A stretch of 64,000 bases of DNA from Urinicoccus massiliensis. GTDB lineage: Bacteria > Bacillota > Clostridia > Tissierellales > Peptoniphilaceae. The translations under genes were made by a program, and so were the position numbers. The DNA lies in assembly GCF_900120405.1 (NCBI RefSeq), contig NZ_LT635493.1:285037-349036 (forward strand), given 5' to 3'. The notes below the pieces were generated by a model, which did not search any database, was not told where the DNA came from, and was given only the letters and a program-made list of their open reading frames with translations. Below, piece after piece: positions 8,309-17,627 of the stretch (the stretch's first letter is position 1; each line of letters starts with the position of its first letter).

Positions 8309-9864
8309 GCGTCTTCCCTCCCTAACATAAGAGTAATGAATGGATTGAAGTATCCTTCGGTTTTCTTGGCAACGCCTTCGAGACCTTTACCGCCATCGCG
8401 AGCCCGTTTAACATCACCAAATTTACCTTCTTCAATGGTCTTGAAGATACCGTCTTTTTCAATTTGAACGAGTAGGTCGTCTGCCTTGTCCATAACTTCA
8501 TGGGCACGTTGTTCCATCATTCCACCTGGTTTGAATTCAATTTCATCGCCTAGGTTTTTCATATTGTTAAAGATGTATTCGGCATTTTCAATTCCCAGGT
8601 AACGGTCGTGTAAGTGAGGTGTATGAACGGCTTCTGTCCACATACCTAATAATTGCAGACCTTGTTTTGTGATAATGGATACAACATTAAAGAGGGCATC
8701 TTGAATGTGACCCCGAATGATGTTACCTGTCATGAATTTTGTTGGGGGCATGTATTTTAAGGGTGCATCAGGGAAGATTTGTCTTGCCATTTGTGCTTGG
8801 GCTAATTCGTAGACGAATCCATTGGTAATCTCTGGATCCATTTCAAAGCAGTGACCAAGACCCATTTGTTCTTCGGGAAGACCTGCTTTTAAGGCGAATT
8901 GTTCATTCATGTATTGGGAAGCAAGTACTGTATGGGCTTCTTCAAAGGCATCAGCTGTTGTTAAATAGTTATCTTCACCGGTGTTGATAATAATTCCTGC
9001 ATAACCGTTGATTACACGAGAGAAGTATTGGTCAACCAGGGTCCGTTGCATGTTGATATCACGGAAGAGGATCCCGTAAAGGGCGTCATTTAACATAACG
9101 TCTAGACGTTCCATGGCTCCCATGGCTGCGATTTCTGGCATACAAAGTCCTGAACAGTAGTTACAGATTCGGACGTATTTTCCGCCTTCTCTTTCTCCAA
9201 CTTCATCTAGGGCTTCACGCATTAAGCGGAAGTTTTCTTGGGTTGCATAGGTTCCCCCGAACCCTCCTGTTGGAGCATGGTAGGGTACGAAGTCCAATAA
9301 GGATTGTCCTGTTGTACGGATTACAGCTACGATATCTGCACCTTCAAGAGCGGCTGATTTAGCTTGAACAATATCTTCGTAGATGTTACCAGTTGCTACG
9401 ATAACATATAACCAGGGTTGTTCTCCTTGTCCGATTCTATCGATGTATTCTTTCCGTTTATCTCTGGACGCATCTACTATTTTCATGCGTTCTTTGGCAA
9501 GGTCAAAAATTACTTTTTTAACTTCTTCTAAAGGATGTTCCTTTAGTTCTAATATGTTTAAGTTGCCTGCTGCAATGTCTTCAGCTATTTCTTGTGGGCT
9601 CATGCCGGTTTCGATCATGGCATTTCCTAAGTAATAACTTATCCCACGACCCAATTTGCCTTCGTCGTGGATTTGGTCTACGACAACATTTGGCATTGGA
9701 ACCTTGTCTTGGTCTTCACCATCAACTCCAAAAAGTCTAAGAACGGCTCTTTCTGTAGATACTGTTGTATGTGCATCGATAAATTCTTGCACTTGGTCAG
9801 CAATCCGGGCCGCAGCACTTCTTGAAGAATCAATTAGTTTTTGGTCTAAATTTAGTTTCCCCAT
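8305..9864 (-). CDS. kamD: Lysine 5,6-aminomutase alpha subunit
   Basis: 519 residues from the chosen start, close to the 516 or so known for the family. It is the TIM-barrel-type subunit that, with KamE, isomerises beta-lysine (or D-lysine) using PLP and adenosylcobalamin. The N-terminal sequence MGKLNLDQKLID matches the family pattern. An in-frame ATG exists 15 bases upstream (9879), but it has no Shine-Dalgarno, whereas GGATGGTG precedes the ATG at 9864. The frame begins next to the kamC stop and ends overlapping kamE. No break or odd residue was seen. Confidence 0.95.
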   Translation of the reverse strand: MGKLNLDQKLIDSSRSAAARIADQVQEFIDAHTTVSTERAVLRLFGVDGEDQDKVPMPNVVVDQIHDEGKLGRGISYYLGNAMIETGMSPQEIAEDIAAGNLNILELKEHPLEEVKKVIFDLAKERMKIVDASRDKRKEYIDRIGQGEQPWLYVIVATGNIYEDIVQAKSAALEGADIVAVIRTTGQSLLDFVPYHAPTGGFGGTYATQENFRLMREALDEVGEREGGKYVRICNYCSGLCMPEIAAMGAMERLDVMLNDALYGILFRDINMQRTLVDQYFSRVINGYAGIIINTGEDNYLTTADAFEEAHTVLASQYMNEQFALKAGLPEEQMGLGHCFEMDPEITNGFVYELAQAQMARQIFPDAPLKYMPPTKFMTGNIIRGHIQDALFNVVSIITKQGLQLLGMWTEAVHTPHLHDRYLGIENAEYIFNNMKNLGDEIEFKPGGMMEQRAHEVMDKADDLLVQIEKDGIFKTIEEGKFGDVKRARDGGKGLEGVAKKTEGYFNPFITLMLGREDA

Positions 9865-9868
9865 TGTT

Positions 9869-11491
9869 TCACCATCCATTTTTTAAAGTTTTTTCAGCGT
9901 ACTCAATCACATCTTGAGGCAATCCCATAATCTTTCCGATTTGGATTGCATCCTTAGGTACATCGTTGGAACGAGGTACTTCTTTTAAGCGATAGTCCAT
10001 ATACTTGTTTAATATTTTTAGTTTATCTTCAACATCTTGCTTGCTTTCGTCATCAAAGTCAAAGTCGGAAAGTCCAATAACTTGTAGGTGGCGAACCCCT
10101 TCTAGGTCGGTAACCTTGTCAAAGTGGGTTGTCAACACGGTAATTGCAGAAGCACTTTGTAGCTTGTGGACAATGGATAGGCTTATGGCATACCCCTCGA
10201 TGGGGTTGGTGCCACGGGCTAATTCATCAATTAAGATTAATCCGGGATCTTTACTCTTATCCAGTGCCTTGACTACTTGGGCGATTTCTGCACCAAAGGT
10301 GGACAATCCTGAATCTGTTGATTGTTCGTCGCCTATTGATGTGAATATATACTCATTTAACCCCATTTCCATGGATTTTGCAGGAACAAGGATGCCACAT
10401 TGACCTAAGTAAGCTAATAGCCCTAAGAGCTTTAAACTAATTGTTTTACCTCCCATGTTGGCCCCTGTAATACAGGTTACTCCTTCTTCTACAGATATGG
10501 AAATTGGTGTGAATTTTAAGTTGCTTTTTTGAAGATTGTGTTCAATCTTCGGGTGTCTTCCCTCGCAAAGTTCGATTCGATGTTCTTGTAGGATCTTTGG
10601 CTTTACCCCTTTTATTTCTAATGAAAATTTTGCTTTAGCCAAAGTCAAATCTAGGTTTGCAAGGTGGTGGATATTTGTTGTAATTTCTTTGTTGTAACTG
10701 GCTATTTTAGCCGTGATTTCTTGACGGATATTGAATTCTTCCCGTTCTTCCGCTTCTTTTAATTGGTCAATTTTTGCTTCTTGTTGGTAGAGTGCATCTT
10801 CTTTTTTCAGTGTATAAACCAGGTTGGAATAGGATTCCGATGCAAAGGTTAAGTAGGGGCAGTTTTCCACCCTGTTTTTTAACTCTTCGTTACTCTTGGA
10901 AACAATAATTGACTGGTCCGGGTTTAAGGAAATTTGATAGTCGGCTTGGATCTTCTTTCGGTAGTTTCGAATGGCAATGCGCACGTCTCGATTGACGGTT
11001 GAAATTTCATCCCGGATCCTGGCCAACTCTTCTGAATAGGAATCATAGATGTAGAAGGTGTCTCGACTGGACCCTTCTGGATTCAAAAGTTGGGTCAATT
11101 CCGGTATGGTTTGAATGTCTGTTTCTTCGAAATATGGCGCATGGCTGGATTCAAGATAGGCCTTCAAATCATCCAGTAAAAAGATAAAGGCTTTGATTTC
11201 AAAGAGTTCAACTTCTGACAGGACGTTTTCTTCCACAGACCGTTGAATGGAAAAGCGGATATCCTTGGCACAGTGTAGGATATCAGCAAGCCGCATGGTT
11301 GATTCCAAGGAAGACAAGTAGTTCATATAGGCTTCTACTTGGTCCAGGGCCTTTTCCAAATACTTTTCAGCCCCTCTTGGATAGGGCTTGATGGCCTTTT
11401 TATAGTCCAGGCCATAGGGTGTCTGGGTGCTGATTCTTTGTAAACACCAGGTGAAGTCCAATATGTCTTCAACTTTTTTTACTCTTTTCAT
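9869..11491 (-). CDS. kamC: MutS-like ATPase of the lysine aminomutase operon (KamC)
   Basis: 540 residues. The C-terminal third is a MutS-type ABC ATPase: Walker A GANMGGKT near residue 341, Walker B LILIDELARGTNP near 416, and the MutS-family helix after it. The N-terminal mismatch-recognition and connector domains of real MutS are absent. In Clostridium and Fusobacterium lysine operons this gene sits between kamA and kamD, and a role in maintaining or reactivating the B12 aminomutase has been suggested. The biochemical role here is inferred from position. The ATG overlaps the kamB stop. Confidence 0.85.
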   Translation of the reverse strand: MKRVKKVEDILDFTWCLQRISTQTPYGLDYKKAIKPYPRGAEKYLEKALDQVEAYMNYLSSLESTMRLADILHCAKDIRFSIQRSVEENVLSEVELFEIKAFIFLLDDLKAYLESSHAPYFEETDIQTIPELTQLLNPEGSSRDTFYIYDSYSEELARIRDEISTVNRDVRIAIRNYRKKIQADYQISLNPDQSIIVSKSNEELKNRVENCPYLTFASESYSNLVYTLKKEDALYQQEAKIDQLKEAEEREEFNIRQEITAKIASYNKEITTNIHHLANLDLTLAKAKFSLEIKGVKPKILQEHRIELCEGRHPKIEHNLQKSNLKFTPISISVEEGVTCITGANMGGKTISLKLLGLLAYLGQCGILVPAKSMEMGLNEYIFTSIGDEQSTDSGLSTFGAEIAQVVKALDKSKDPGLILIDELARGTNPIEGYAISLSIVHKLQSASAITVLTTHFDKVTDLEGVRHLQVIGLSDFDFDDESKQDVEDKLKILNKYMDYRLKEVPRSNDVPKDAIQIGKIMGLPQDVIEYAEKTLKNGW

Positions 11492-12519
11492 GAAGATTCT
11501 CCCATCATTACATCTTCCACCGGTATTCCTTTTAAGGCCGTTTGCATGGATTCTTTAAAGAGGAAGGGGTCAAATCGATAGCCTTGGGTTGCATAGGGGT
11601 TTACGGTAACCAAAACCAGGTCCGACTTATGGAAAATGGCCAGGTTAAGTCCCTTGCGTTGGCATCTTTTGAGGTCCCGTTCTTCGACAAAGATCTTTGT
11701 TGCGTCCTTGACGACAAAAATCATCTCTTGTAATTGACTGGTGGATTGGACCAGGTCCAAGAGAGTCTTTCCTGTTAGGGCTCCTGAAAGAACGACTATT
11801 TTGCTGTCTTTTTTAAATTCAGCAGCAATTCTCTTGCCGGCATTTAAACTGGTTTGCAGTGGAATTTCTTTGACCGATCCATCTTGGGAGATGATTGCAT
11901 AGCTATCTCTTTGGAAGAGGTCTGCAATTTCTTCCCGGTGGATATCAATCACCGGTAGTGAGAAGAGACTGGCGACATAGGCTGTCTTTTTGACAACTTC
12001 TGTCATTGACCGATGAACGCTGGCTCCAGCTGCCAGGACTGCACATTGGGTAATTTCAGGTGCGGCAGATGTCTTGCGGTCAATGGCCCCATCTAAGATG
12101 GAGAGCCTTGCCCCGTAGTCAAGCATCTTGTCCAAAACAACTTTTGATTCTGCCAGGGTTTGTGGTCCGGAAATTTGAATATAGCCATCATATTTGACCC
12201 GGCCTAATAGGACGGATCCTAGAGGGGTCTCGTAGGACGTCATCTCTAGGATTTCAACTACTGCATCTGAAAGTTTTAGTAATTCCGTCGTTGTTGCTAC
12301 GAAGTTTCCTCTCGTTAAATAGATTGTTGGCTTTTCAGTTTCCGTAACAATATCCATCCTTTCCCCATCACGGCCGATGGAAGTAATCCCCACAGGGATT
12401 TCTTCTTCATCGGCCATACTGAGGATGTGGTTCAAGGTCACCGTCTTTCCTGAGTTCTTACTCATGCCGATAATGGACATGGTTTGATATTTTTTTGTAA
12501 CTTCCTCAAGAAAAGACAT
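11488..12519 (-). CDS. kamB: P-loop protein of the lysine aminomutase operon (KamB)
   Basis: 343 residues with an N-terminal P-loop GMSKNSGKT (residues 18-26), the G-x4-GKT pattern of a nucleotide-binding protein. Later segments such as SILDGAIDRKTSA and GALTGKTLLDL look like a SIMIBI-type fold. It is translationally coupled to kamC (ATGA overlap) and follows kamA by 19 bases. In related operons the pair is found only beside lysine or ornithine aminomutase genes, so a chaperone or reactivase function for KamDE is likely but inferred. RBS AGAGGTG precedes the start. Confidence 0.8.
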   Translation of the reverse strand: MSFLEEVTKKYQTMSIIGMSKNSGKTVTLNHILSMADEEEIPVGITSIGRDGERMDIVTETEKPTIYLTRGNFVATTTELLKLSDAVVEILEMTSYETPLGSVLLGRVKYDGYIQISGPQTLAESKVVLDKMLDYGARLSILDGAIDRKTSAAPEITQCAVLAAGASVHRSMTEVVKKTAYVASLFSLPVIDIHREEIADLFQRDSYAIISQDGSVKEIPLQTSLNAGKRIAAEFKKDSKIVVLSGALTGKTLLDLVQSTSQLQEMIFVVKDATKIFVEERDLKRCQRKGLNLAIFHKSDLVLVTVNPYATQGYRFDPFLFKESMQTALKGIPVEDVMMGESS

Positions 12520-12538
12520 GGTACACCTCTAAATGTTC

Positions 12539-13777
12539 TTATTTGTTTCTTTCGTGACGGCGTAAGTGGGCTGGTTCTTGAGCTCTTACTTCATCACCTT
12601 TTAGTAATTCGCTAATACCATCGTCTGCTTCAGCTTCAGTGTAGAATGGATCTTCATCAACTACATAGTTTGGTTCTGTGTAGGTTGTGATAACCCCTTC
12701 GTAGTTTCTCAAGCAGATCTTGGTTGGAGATTGAGAAATAATATATTGTGGCATAACTGGAGTTTTTCCTCCTCCACCAGGAGCGTCAACTACGAAAGTT
12801 GGTACGCAGTATCCGGAAGTATGGCCACGTAATCCTTCAATAATTTCGATCCCTTTAGCAACTTTCGTTCTAAAGTGTTCGATACCCATGGAAAGGTCAC
12901 ATTGGTAGATGTAGTAAGGACGAACGCGAATAGCAGCTAGTTTTTGTACTAGGGTTCTCATTGTTCTTACTGAGTCATTTACACCGCGAAGTAATACAGA
13001 TTGGTTTCCAAGTGGAATCCCTGCATCGGCTAATTTAGCACAAGCTTCAGCACTTTCTTTTGTGATTTCTTGTGGGTGGTTGAAGTGAGTGTTTAACCAG
13101 ATTGGGTGGTATTTTTTCAACATGTTAACTAAATCGTCTGTGATACGTTGTGGGCAAACAACTGGAGTTCTGGATCCAATACGAATGATTTCAACGTGGT
13201 CGATTTTGCGAAGTTCGCTGATAACATATTCTAGACGTTCGTCAGATACCATTAAAGCATCCCCACCGGAAAGAAGTACGTCACGAACAACAGGAGTCTT
13301 GCGGATATAGTCAATACATGCATCCAAACGGTCTTTTGTTACACCAGAGTCATGGCTTCCTGCGAAACGACGACGTGTACAGTGTCTACAGTACATGGAG
13401 CACATGTCTGTGATTAAGAAAAGAACACGGTCTGGATAACGGTGAGTTAATCCTGGAACTGGTGAATCTTCATCTTCGTGAAGTGGGTCAGCCAAGTCAG
13501 ATCCGGCAATGTGTGTTTCTAATCCTGATGGAATTGCTTGAAGTCTTACTGGGTCTTTTGGGTTAGATGGATCGATTAAACTTGCATAGTAAGGTGTAAT
13601 ACCCATGCGGAATTTGTTTAGTACTTGTTGGATATCTTCTTTTTCTTCTTCAGTTAATTCGAAAATTTTTCCTAAAGTTTCAACATCGCTGATACGATTT
13701 TGAACTTGCCAGTGCCAATCATTCCATTGTTCATCTGTTACATCTTTGTAAAGTTCGATTTCTCTAAAATTTCTCAT
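12539..13777 (-). CDS. kamA: L-lysine 2,3-aminomutase
   Basis: 412 residues, usual length. It is a radical-SAM, PLP-dependent enzyme converting L-lysine to L-beta-lysine, the first step of the pathway. The [4Fe-4S]/SAM motif is CSMYCRHC (near residue 125, CX3CX2C). The PLP-binding lysine lies in PGGGGKTP (near 338). The N-terminal part ERSLLY-like segment of EpmB/YjeK is replaced by a longer lysine-enzyme N-terminus (WNDWHWQVQNRI), supporting the catabolic enzyme over the EF-P modifying one. It sits between kdd and kamB in one operon. Confidence 0.95.
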   Translation of the reverse strand: MRNFREIELYKDVTDEQWNDWHWQVQNRISDVETLGKIFELTEEEKEDIQQVLNKFRMGITPYYASLIDPSNPKDPVRLQAIPSGLETHIAGSDLADPLHEDEDSPVPGLTHRYPDRVLFLITDMCSMYCRHCTRRRFAGSHDSGVTKDRLDACIDYIRKTPVVRDVLLSGGDALMVSDERLEYVISELRKIDHVEIIRIGSRTPVVCPQRITDDLVNMLKKYHPIWLNTHFNHPQEITKESAEACAKLADAGIPLGNQSVLLRGVNDSVRTMRTLVQKLAAIRVRPYYIYQCDLSMGIEHFRTKVAKGIEIIEGLRGHTSGYCVPTFVVDAPGGGGKTPVMPQYIISQSPTKICLRNYEGVITTYTEPNYVVDEDPFYTEAEADDGISELLKGDEVRAQEPAHLRRHERNK

Positions 13778-13797
13778 TTTTTCTCCCCTTTATTTGC

Positions 13798-14835
13798 TTA
13801 GGCAAAAAGTTTTTCGTATAAGTCTCTAAGTGGTTTACATTCTCTCATGATTTGAAGAGTGATTTCGCCATGGCCCTTAGTATAACCATTACCAATCATC
13901 ATGTTGACGTCTTTACCAACACCTTCAGCTCCTAGGGCAGCCTTAGTGAAGCTTGTAGCCATACTGAAGAAGTAAACAAGTCCGTCATCTTTTGTAGCAA
14001 GGATGGAAGCCATTTCAGTGTTTTCAACGTTTACGCAGTTAATAACAACATCGCAAAGTTGTCCATCAGTAGCTTCTTCGATTTTCTTTAAGGTTCCAAC
14101 AGCGTCAGTAGCGTCTGCTTCGATGCATACATCAGCAAGACCCATTTCTTTAATTTCTTTAAAACGAGTGTCGTCATAGTTTAAGCAGATAACTTTACCA
14201 GTGGGGCCAACACGACGTTTTGCTTCGTATAAGCAAAGCATACCAGCTTTACCTGGTCCACCGATAACGGCAACAGTTTCGCCTGATTTAGCAATTTTAG
14301 CAGTTTGTGCTGGAGCACCTGCAACGTCAAGTACAGAAAGTACAAGATTTTCTGGCAGGTCACTTGGAATCTTGGCATAGATACCAGATTCAAAAAGAAT
14401 AGCCTTACCCTTGATATCTACTTGGTCGATTTCTGGACGAATTTCAATGATTTCGTCAATGCGAAGTGGGGTTAAGGAAAGAGATACTAAAGTAGCAATT
14501 TTGTCGCCAACTTTAAGATCTGTTTTGCCTTCTAGGGCAGGTCCAACAGCTTCAACAGTACCGATGAGCATTCCACCAGATCCAGTTACTGGGTTTTGGT
14601 GTTTCCCACGGTCTGCAACAATTTTTAAGATGCTTTTTTTAGTTTCTTCAACGTCTTTGCCTGCAGCATTGTAGATTTGAGTAAAGGATGCAGAGTCAAT
14701 GTTTAAAGTTTGAACATCAATTCTGATTTCGTTGTCATAGATTTCCATGTCGTTGTCTACTTTAATTGCTGGTTGTGGTAATACATTTTTGGGTTCAATA
14801 ACCCGGTGAGTACCGTATTTGTTTCCTTTTTTCAT
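13798..14835 (-). CDS. kdd: L-erythro-3,5-diaminohexanoate dehydrogenase
   Basis: 345 residues from the ATG at 14835, which has RBS AAAAGGAGTG. An upstream in-frame extension to 14904 lies inside the preceding gene and lacks a ribosome site, so it was not used. The enzyme oxidatively deaminates 3,5-diaminohexanoate to 3-keto-5-aminohexanoate with NAD+. A medium-chain-dehydrogenase-like Rossmann motif is present (VAVIGGPGKAGMLCLYEA). The N-terminal block KYGTHRVIEPKNVLPQPA is characteristic of Kdd. Flanked by CoA-transferase and kamA genes. Confidence 0.93.
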   Translation of the reverse strand: MKKGNKYGTHRVIEPKNVLPQPAIKVDNDMEIYDNEIRIDVQTLNIDSASFTQIYNAAGKDVEETKKSILKIVADRGKHQNPVTGSGGMLIGTVEAVGPALEGKTDLKVGDKIATLVSLSLTPLRIDEIIEIRPEIDQVDIKGKAILFESGIYAKIPSDLPENLVLSVLDVAGAPAQTAKIAKSGETVAVIGGPGKAGMLCLYEAKRRVGPTGKVICLNYDDTRFKEIKEMGLADVCIEADATDAVGTLKKIEEATDGQLCDVVINCVNVENTEMASILATKDDGLVYFFSMATSFTKAALGAEGVGKDVNMMIGNGYTKGHGEITLQIMRECKPLRDLYEKLFA

Positions 14836-14861
14836 AAGATCACTCCTTTTAAATATTTTCT

Positions 14862-15521
14862 TTATTTCATAACAGGAAGGTCGTCGGGAACAATCAGTTC
14901 GCAACCTGTCGCTGCTTTGATTTCATCTAAAGTTACATCTTCAGCTAGTTCAAGTAATTCTAAGCCGTGTTCCGTTGGTTTCATAACGCCCATTTCAGTG
15001 ATAATCAAAGAAACGCAGTTACGACCAGTCATTGGAAGAGTACATTCTTTAAGGATTTTGTGGTTTCCTTTTTGAGTGTGTTCCATGGCAATAATTACAT
15101 GCTTTGCTCCAGATACAAGGTCCATTGCTCCACCCATGCCAGGAACCATTTTTCCTGGAATCATGTAGTTGGCAAGGTTTCCTTTTTCATCTACTTGCAA
15201 GGCCCCTAAAACAGTGTAGTCAACGTGACCTCCACGGATTAGACCAAAACTTACATCACTTCCGAAGAAGCAACCAAAGGGTCTAATGGTAGCGGCTCCG
15301 CCACCTGCATCAATTAGATAGGGATTTTCTTCGCCTTCTTGAGGTTTTTGTCCTGCACCTGTGTAGCCATTTTCAGAATCGAATACTACATGCACATCTT
15401 TTGGAATATAGTGAGATACAAGTGTTGGAAGGCCAATCCCCAAGTTTACGACATCGCCATCGCCAAATTCCTTGGCTACACGTTCTGCTATGAATTCTTT
15501 AATTTGTTGTTTATCTTTCAT
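14862..15521 (-). CDS. atoA: Butyryl-CoA:acetoacetate CoA-transferase, beta subunit
   Basis: 219 residues. It carries the catalytic glutamate motif SENG (in FDSENGYTGAG, near residue 51) and the GGGAAT segment of family I CoA-transferase beta subunits. In this operon it is expected to transfer CoA from butyryl-CoA to acetoacetate, releasing butyrate and acetoacetyl-CoA. The start overlaps the alpha-subunit stop by 11 bases. Acetate or another acceptor cannot be excluded from sequence, and the assignment to acetoacetate rests on the operon. Confidence 0.9.
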   Translation of the reverse strand: MKDKQQIKEFIAERVAKEFGDGDVVNLGIGLPTLVSHYIPKDVHVVFDSENGYTGAGQKPQEGEENPYLIDAGGGAATIRPFGCFFGSDVSFGLIRGGHVDYTVLGALQVDEKGNLANYMIPGKMVPGMGGAMDLVSGAKHVIIAMEHTQKGNHKILKECTLPMTGRNCVSLIITEMGVMKPTEHGLELLELAEDVTLDEIKAATGCELIVPDDLPVMK

Positions 15522-16185
15522 TCGTTAATGGACTCCCTTCAACAATATAATCGACGACGACACCTGGTGTTACCATCTCATTGCTGTCGATTTCCCCGAT
15601 ATCTACTAAATGGTCTGCTTCCATAATAACTGTGTCTGCAGCAAAAGCCATGACTCCGTTAAAGTTTAAGGCAGATCCTCTATATTTAGTATTTCCGTAC
15701 TTGTCAACTTCATGTCCACACAGTAAGGCAAAATCAGCATGAAGCGGTTCTTCAAGGATGTATTTCTTTCCTTGAACTTCAACAATTTGCTTACCTTCTT
15801 CGATTTCAGGAATTCCAACGCCAGTGCCTGTTAAGACACCGCCCAGGCCATATCCGCCTGCACGAATTCTTTCAGCCAAAGTTCCTTGGGGTACCAAGGT
15901 AACCTTTGTTTCATTTTCATTCATTTGGCGACCAGTTTCCTTGTTGGTACCAATATGAGATCCAATGAAGTGTTTGACTTGCTTGTTCTTAATTAAAAGA
16001 CCAATGCCGTAGTCAATGTAGGCAGTATCATTGCCGATGATTGTTAAATCCTTAAGATCTGTTTCATTTGCAATGTAGTTGATCAAATGATGTGGAGTTC
16101 CACAGCCCAGGAAGCCCCCGACCATGATGGTATCCCCATCCTTGATTTTTGAAACAGCTTCTTTAACACTTATAACTTTATCCAT
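15511..16185 (-). CDS. atoD: Butyryl-CoA:acetoacetate CoA-transferase, alpha subunit
   Basis: 224 residues. It is a family I CoA-transferase alpha subunit with the glycine-rich CoA-binding segment VGGFLGCGTPHHLI (residues 22-35) and the internal GGVLTGTGVGIPEIEEG block. It pairs with the overlapping downstream beta subunit to form the alpha2beta2-type enzyme of the last step of lysine fermentation. It lies 27 bases downstream of kce in the same operon. Confidence 0.9.
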   Translation of the reverse strand: MDKVISVKEAVSKIKDGDTIMVGGFLGCGTPHHLINYIANETDLKDLTIIGNDTAYIDYGIGLLIKNKQVKHFIGSHIGTNKETGRQMNENETKVTLVPQGTLAERIRAGGYGLGGVLTGTGVGIPEIEEGKQIVEVQGKKYILEEPLHADFALLCGHEVDKYGNTKYRGSALNFNGVMAFAADTVIMEADHLVDIGEIDSNEMVTPGVVVDYIVEGSPLTNER

Positions 16186-16212
16186 AAAAACCTCCCTAAA
16201 GCATGATTAAAA

Positions 16213-17037
16213 CTATTTAGATAATGGTTTCAAGCCTAAAATTTCACGAGCTTCAGCCGGAGTTGCAACTTCACGGCCCAATAACTTGGCCATGTCTACA
16301 ACCTTCTTAACCAATTCTCCATTTGATTTTGCTAAAACACCCTTTTCAAGGTAAACATTATCTTCAAATCCAACCCGGGCATTTCCACCCATAACAATTG
16401 CCAGGCAAGCCATGGGGATTTGATAGCGACCAACGCCACCAACAGTCCAAGTAGATCCCTCAGGAATTGAGTTTGCCATAATTACCAGGTCCCTTGCAGT
16501 AGCTGTCATTTGTACACCTAGTACAAAGTCAAAGTGCATGGGGGCTTTAATAAAGCCTTGTTTGTGGTAACGGATGGCAAGGTCTACCATTCCCTTGTCA
16601 AAAACTTCAATTTCAGGTTTTACCCCGCGTTCAATCATAATTTTACCGAAGTTTTTAATGGTATTTTCTGTATTGATGAAGATTTCGTCCCCACCAAAGT
16701 TTAAAGTACCGCAGTCCAAGGTTGCCATTTCCGGTCCGAGTTCAGTTGGTTCCAGACGTTCAAGGTCTGTCATTCCTACTGCACCACCAGTGGATGGTTG
16801 GATAATAACATCCGGGCAAACTTCGCGAATTGCATCCATACATTCTTTAAAACGAGCCTTGCTTTGCGTTGGAGTTCCATCATCTTCACGTACGTGTAAG
16901 TGGATGATGCTGGCTCCAGCGTCATAAGCTGACTTAGCTTCTCTTTGAATTTCTTCTACAGTATATGGAACGTTTGGATTTTGTTCTTTTGTAACTTCAG
17001 CCCCGCAAATAGCTGCTGTAATAATTAATTTTTCCAT
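16213..17037 (-). CDS. kce: 3-keto-5-aminohexanoate cleavage enzyme
   Basis: 274 residues (family about 275) from the ATG at 17037. An upstream in-frame start at 17055 would run into kal. The enzyme condenses and cleaves 3-keto-5-aminohexanoate with acetyl-CoA to give L-3-aminobutyryl-CoA and acetoacetate. It is a TIM barrel with the zinc ligands in HLHVRE (residues 46-51), a GGDEIF segment and the conserved GFEDN near the end. The kal stop and the kce ATG are two bases apart, so the genes are coupled. Confidence 0.95.
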   Translation of the reverse strand: MEKLIITAAICGAEVTKEQNPNVPYTVEEIQREAKSAYDAGASIIHLHVREDDGTPTQSKARFKECMDAIREVCPDVIIQPSTGGAVGMTDLERLEPTELGPEMATLDCGTLNFGGDEIFINTENTIKNFGKIMIERGVKPEIEVFDKGMVDLAIRYHKQGFIKAPMHFDFVLGVQMTATARDLVIMANSIPEGSTWTVGGVGRYQIPMACLAIVMGGNARVGFEDNVYLEKGVLAKSNGELVKKVVDMAKLLGREVATPAEAREILGLKPLSK

Positions 17038-17039
17038 AT

Positions 17040-17423
17040 TTACTTCCTTTGGCAATCTTTTGGAGTTACACAGATACCCTTTGCCTTACATACGATTTCT
17101 GGTTCTTCCAAAACATCGCAAGCAGATGCAGAGATGTCTGGTCTAGAAGTAATTACTTTGCGAGCTTCAAATTCCATTTTTCTAGAAGTGTTACCTTTTT
17201 CAGAAATGTAACCTACAGCTTCAATATAGTCTCCAGCATGAACAGGTGCCAAGAAGTCTACATCCGTATATTTGAAGAATAAACCTTCATCTCCATCTTC
17301 ACGAATCAATAGTTCTGTAGCAACATCACCAAAAAGGGCTAACATGTGTGCTCCGTCAACTAAATTTCCACCATAATGAGCGTCTCCTGCACTCATTCTT
17401 AAACGAATCATAACTTTTTCCAT
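17040..17423 (-). CDS. kal: 3-aminobutyryl-CoA ammonia-lyase
   Basis: 127 residues from the ATG at 17423, which has a consensus AGGAGG site 5 bases upstream. The longer frame to 17546 is a leader read-through and is rejected. It is a hot-dog-fold protein ([26 protein letters not shown]-type start, read as [14 protein letters not shown] here). It removes ammonia from 3-aminobutyryl-CoA to give crotonyl-CoA, which feeds butyrate formation. It is the first gene of the lysine operon, and its 145-base leader follows the lysine riboswitch terminator. Confidence 0.93.
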   Translation of the reverse strand: MEKVMIRLRMSAGDAHYGGNLVDGAHMLALFGDVATELLIREDGDEGLFFKYTDVDFLAPVHAGDYIEAVGYISEKGNTSRKMEFEARKVITSRPDISASACDVLEEPEIVCKAKGICVTPKDCQRK

Positions 17424-17567
17424 AATAACCTCCTGAAATTCATAAAATACGTTTTCACAACAGGACTTCTTAGAAATCTTTGAGCGAAGATCTCCGACCT
17501 TGTCAAGCAAGTAGCTTCCTGTCTTCCAACAAACGCCTATGAGCATTGAACTCTAAGTCCAAACATG

Positions 17568-17627
17568 AAAAAAGAGCCTAAGTTAAATAAAGCAACCACA
17601 GGGGATGCATTAAATAAAATAGCTCTC
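17568..17627 (-). terminator. Expression-platform terminator of the lysine riboswitch
   Basis: Minus-strand hairpin. The 5' arm starts at GAGAGCTA (17627-17620), the loop is near CCTGT (17602-17598), and the 3' arm ends TAGGCTC (17580-17574). A T6 tract follows at 17573-17568. The stem is long with several T-T mismatches and one bulge. Its 5' arm contains the whole 3' strand of aptamer helix P1 (17622-17615). Lysine-bound aptamer and terminator should therefore be mutually exclusive. Confidence 0.65.

Noticed and set aside
17424-17546. N-terminal extension of kal
   Set aside because: It covers the leader, while a consensus AGGAGG and ATG at 17423 give the family length.
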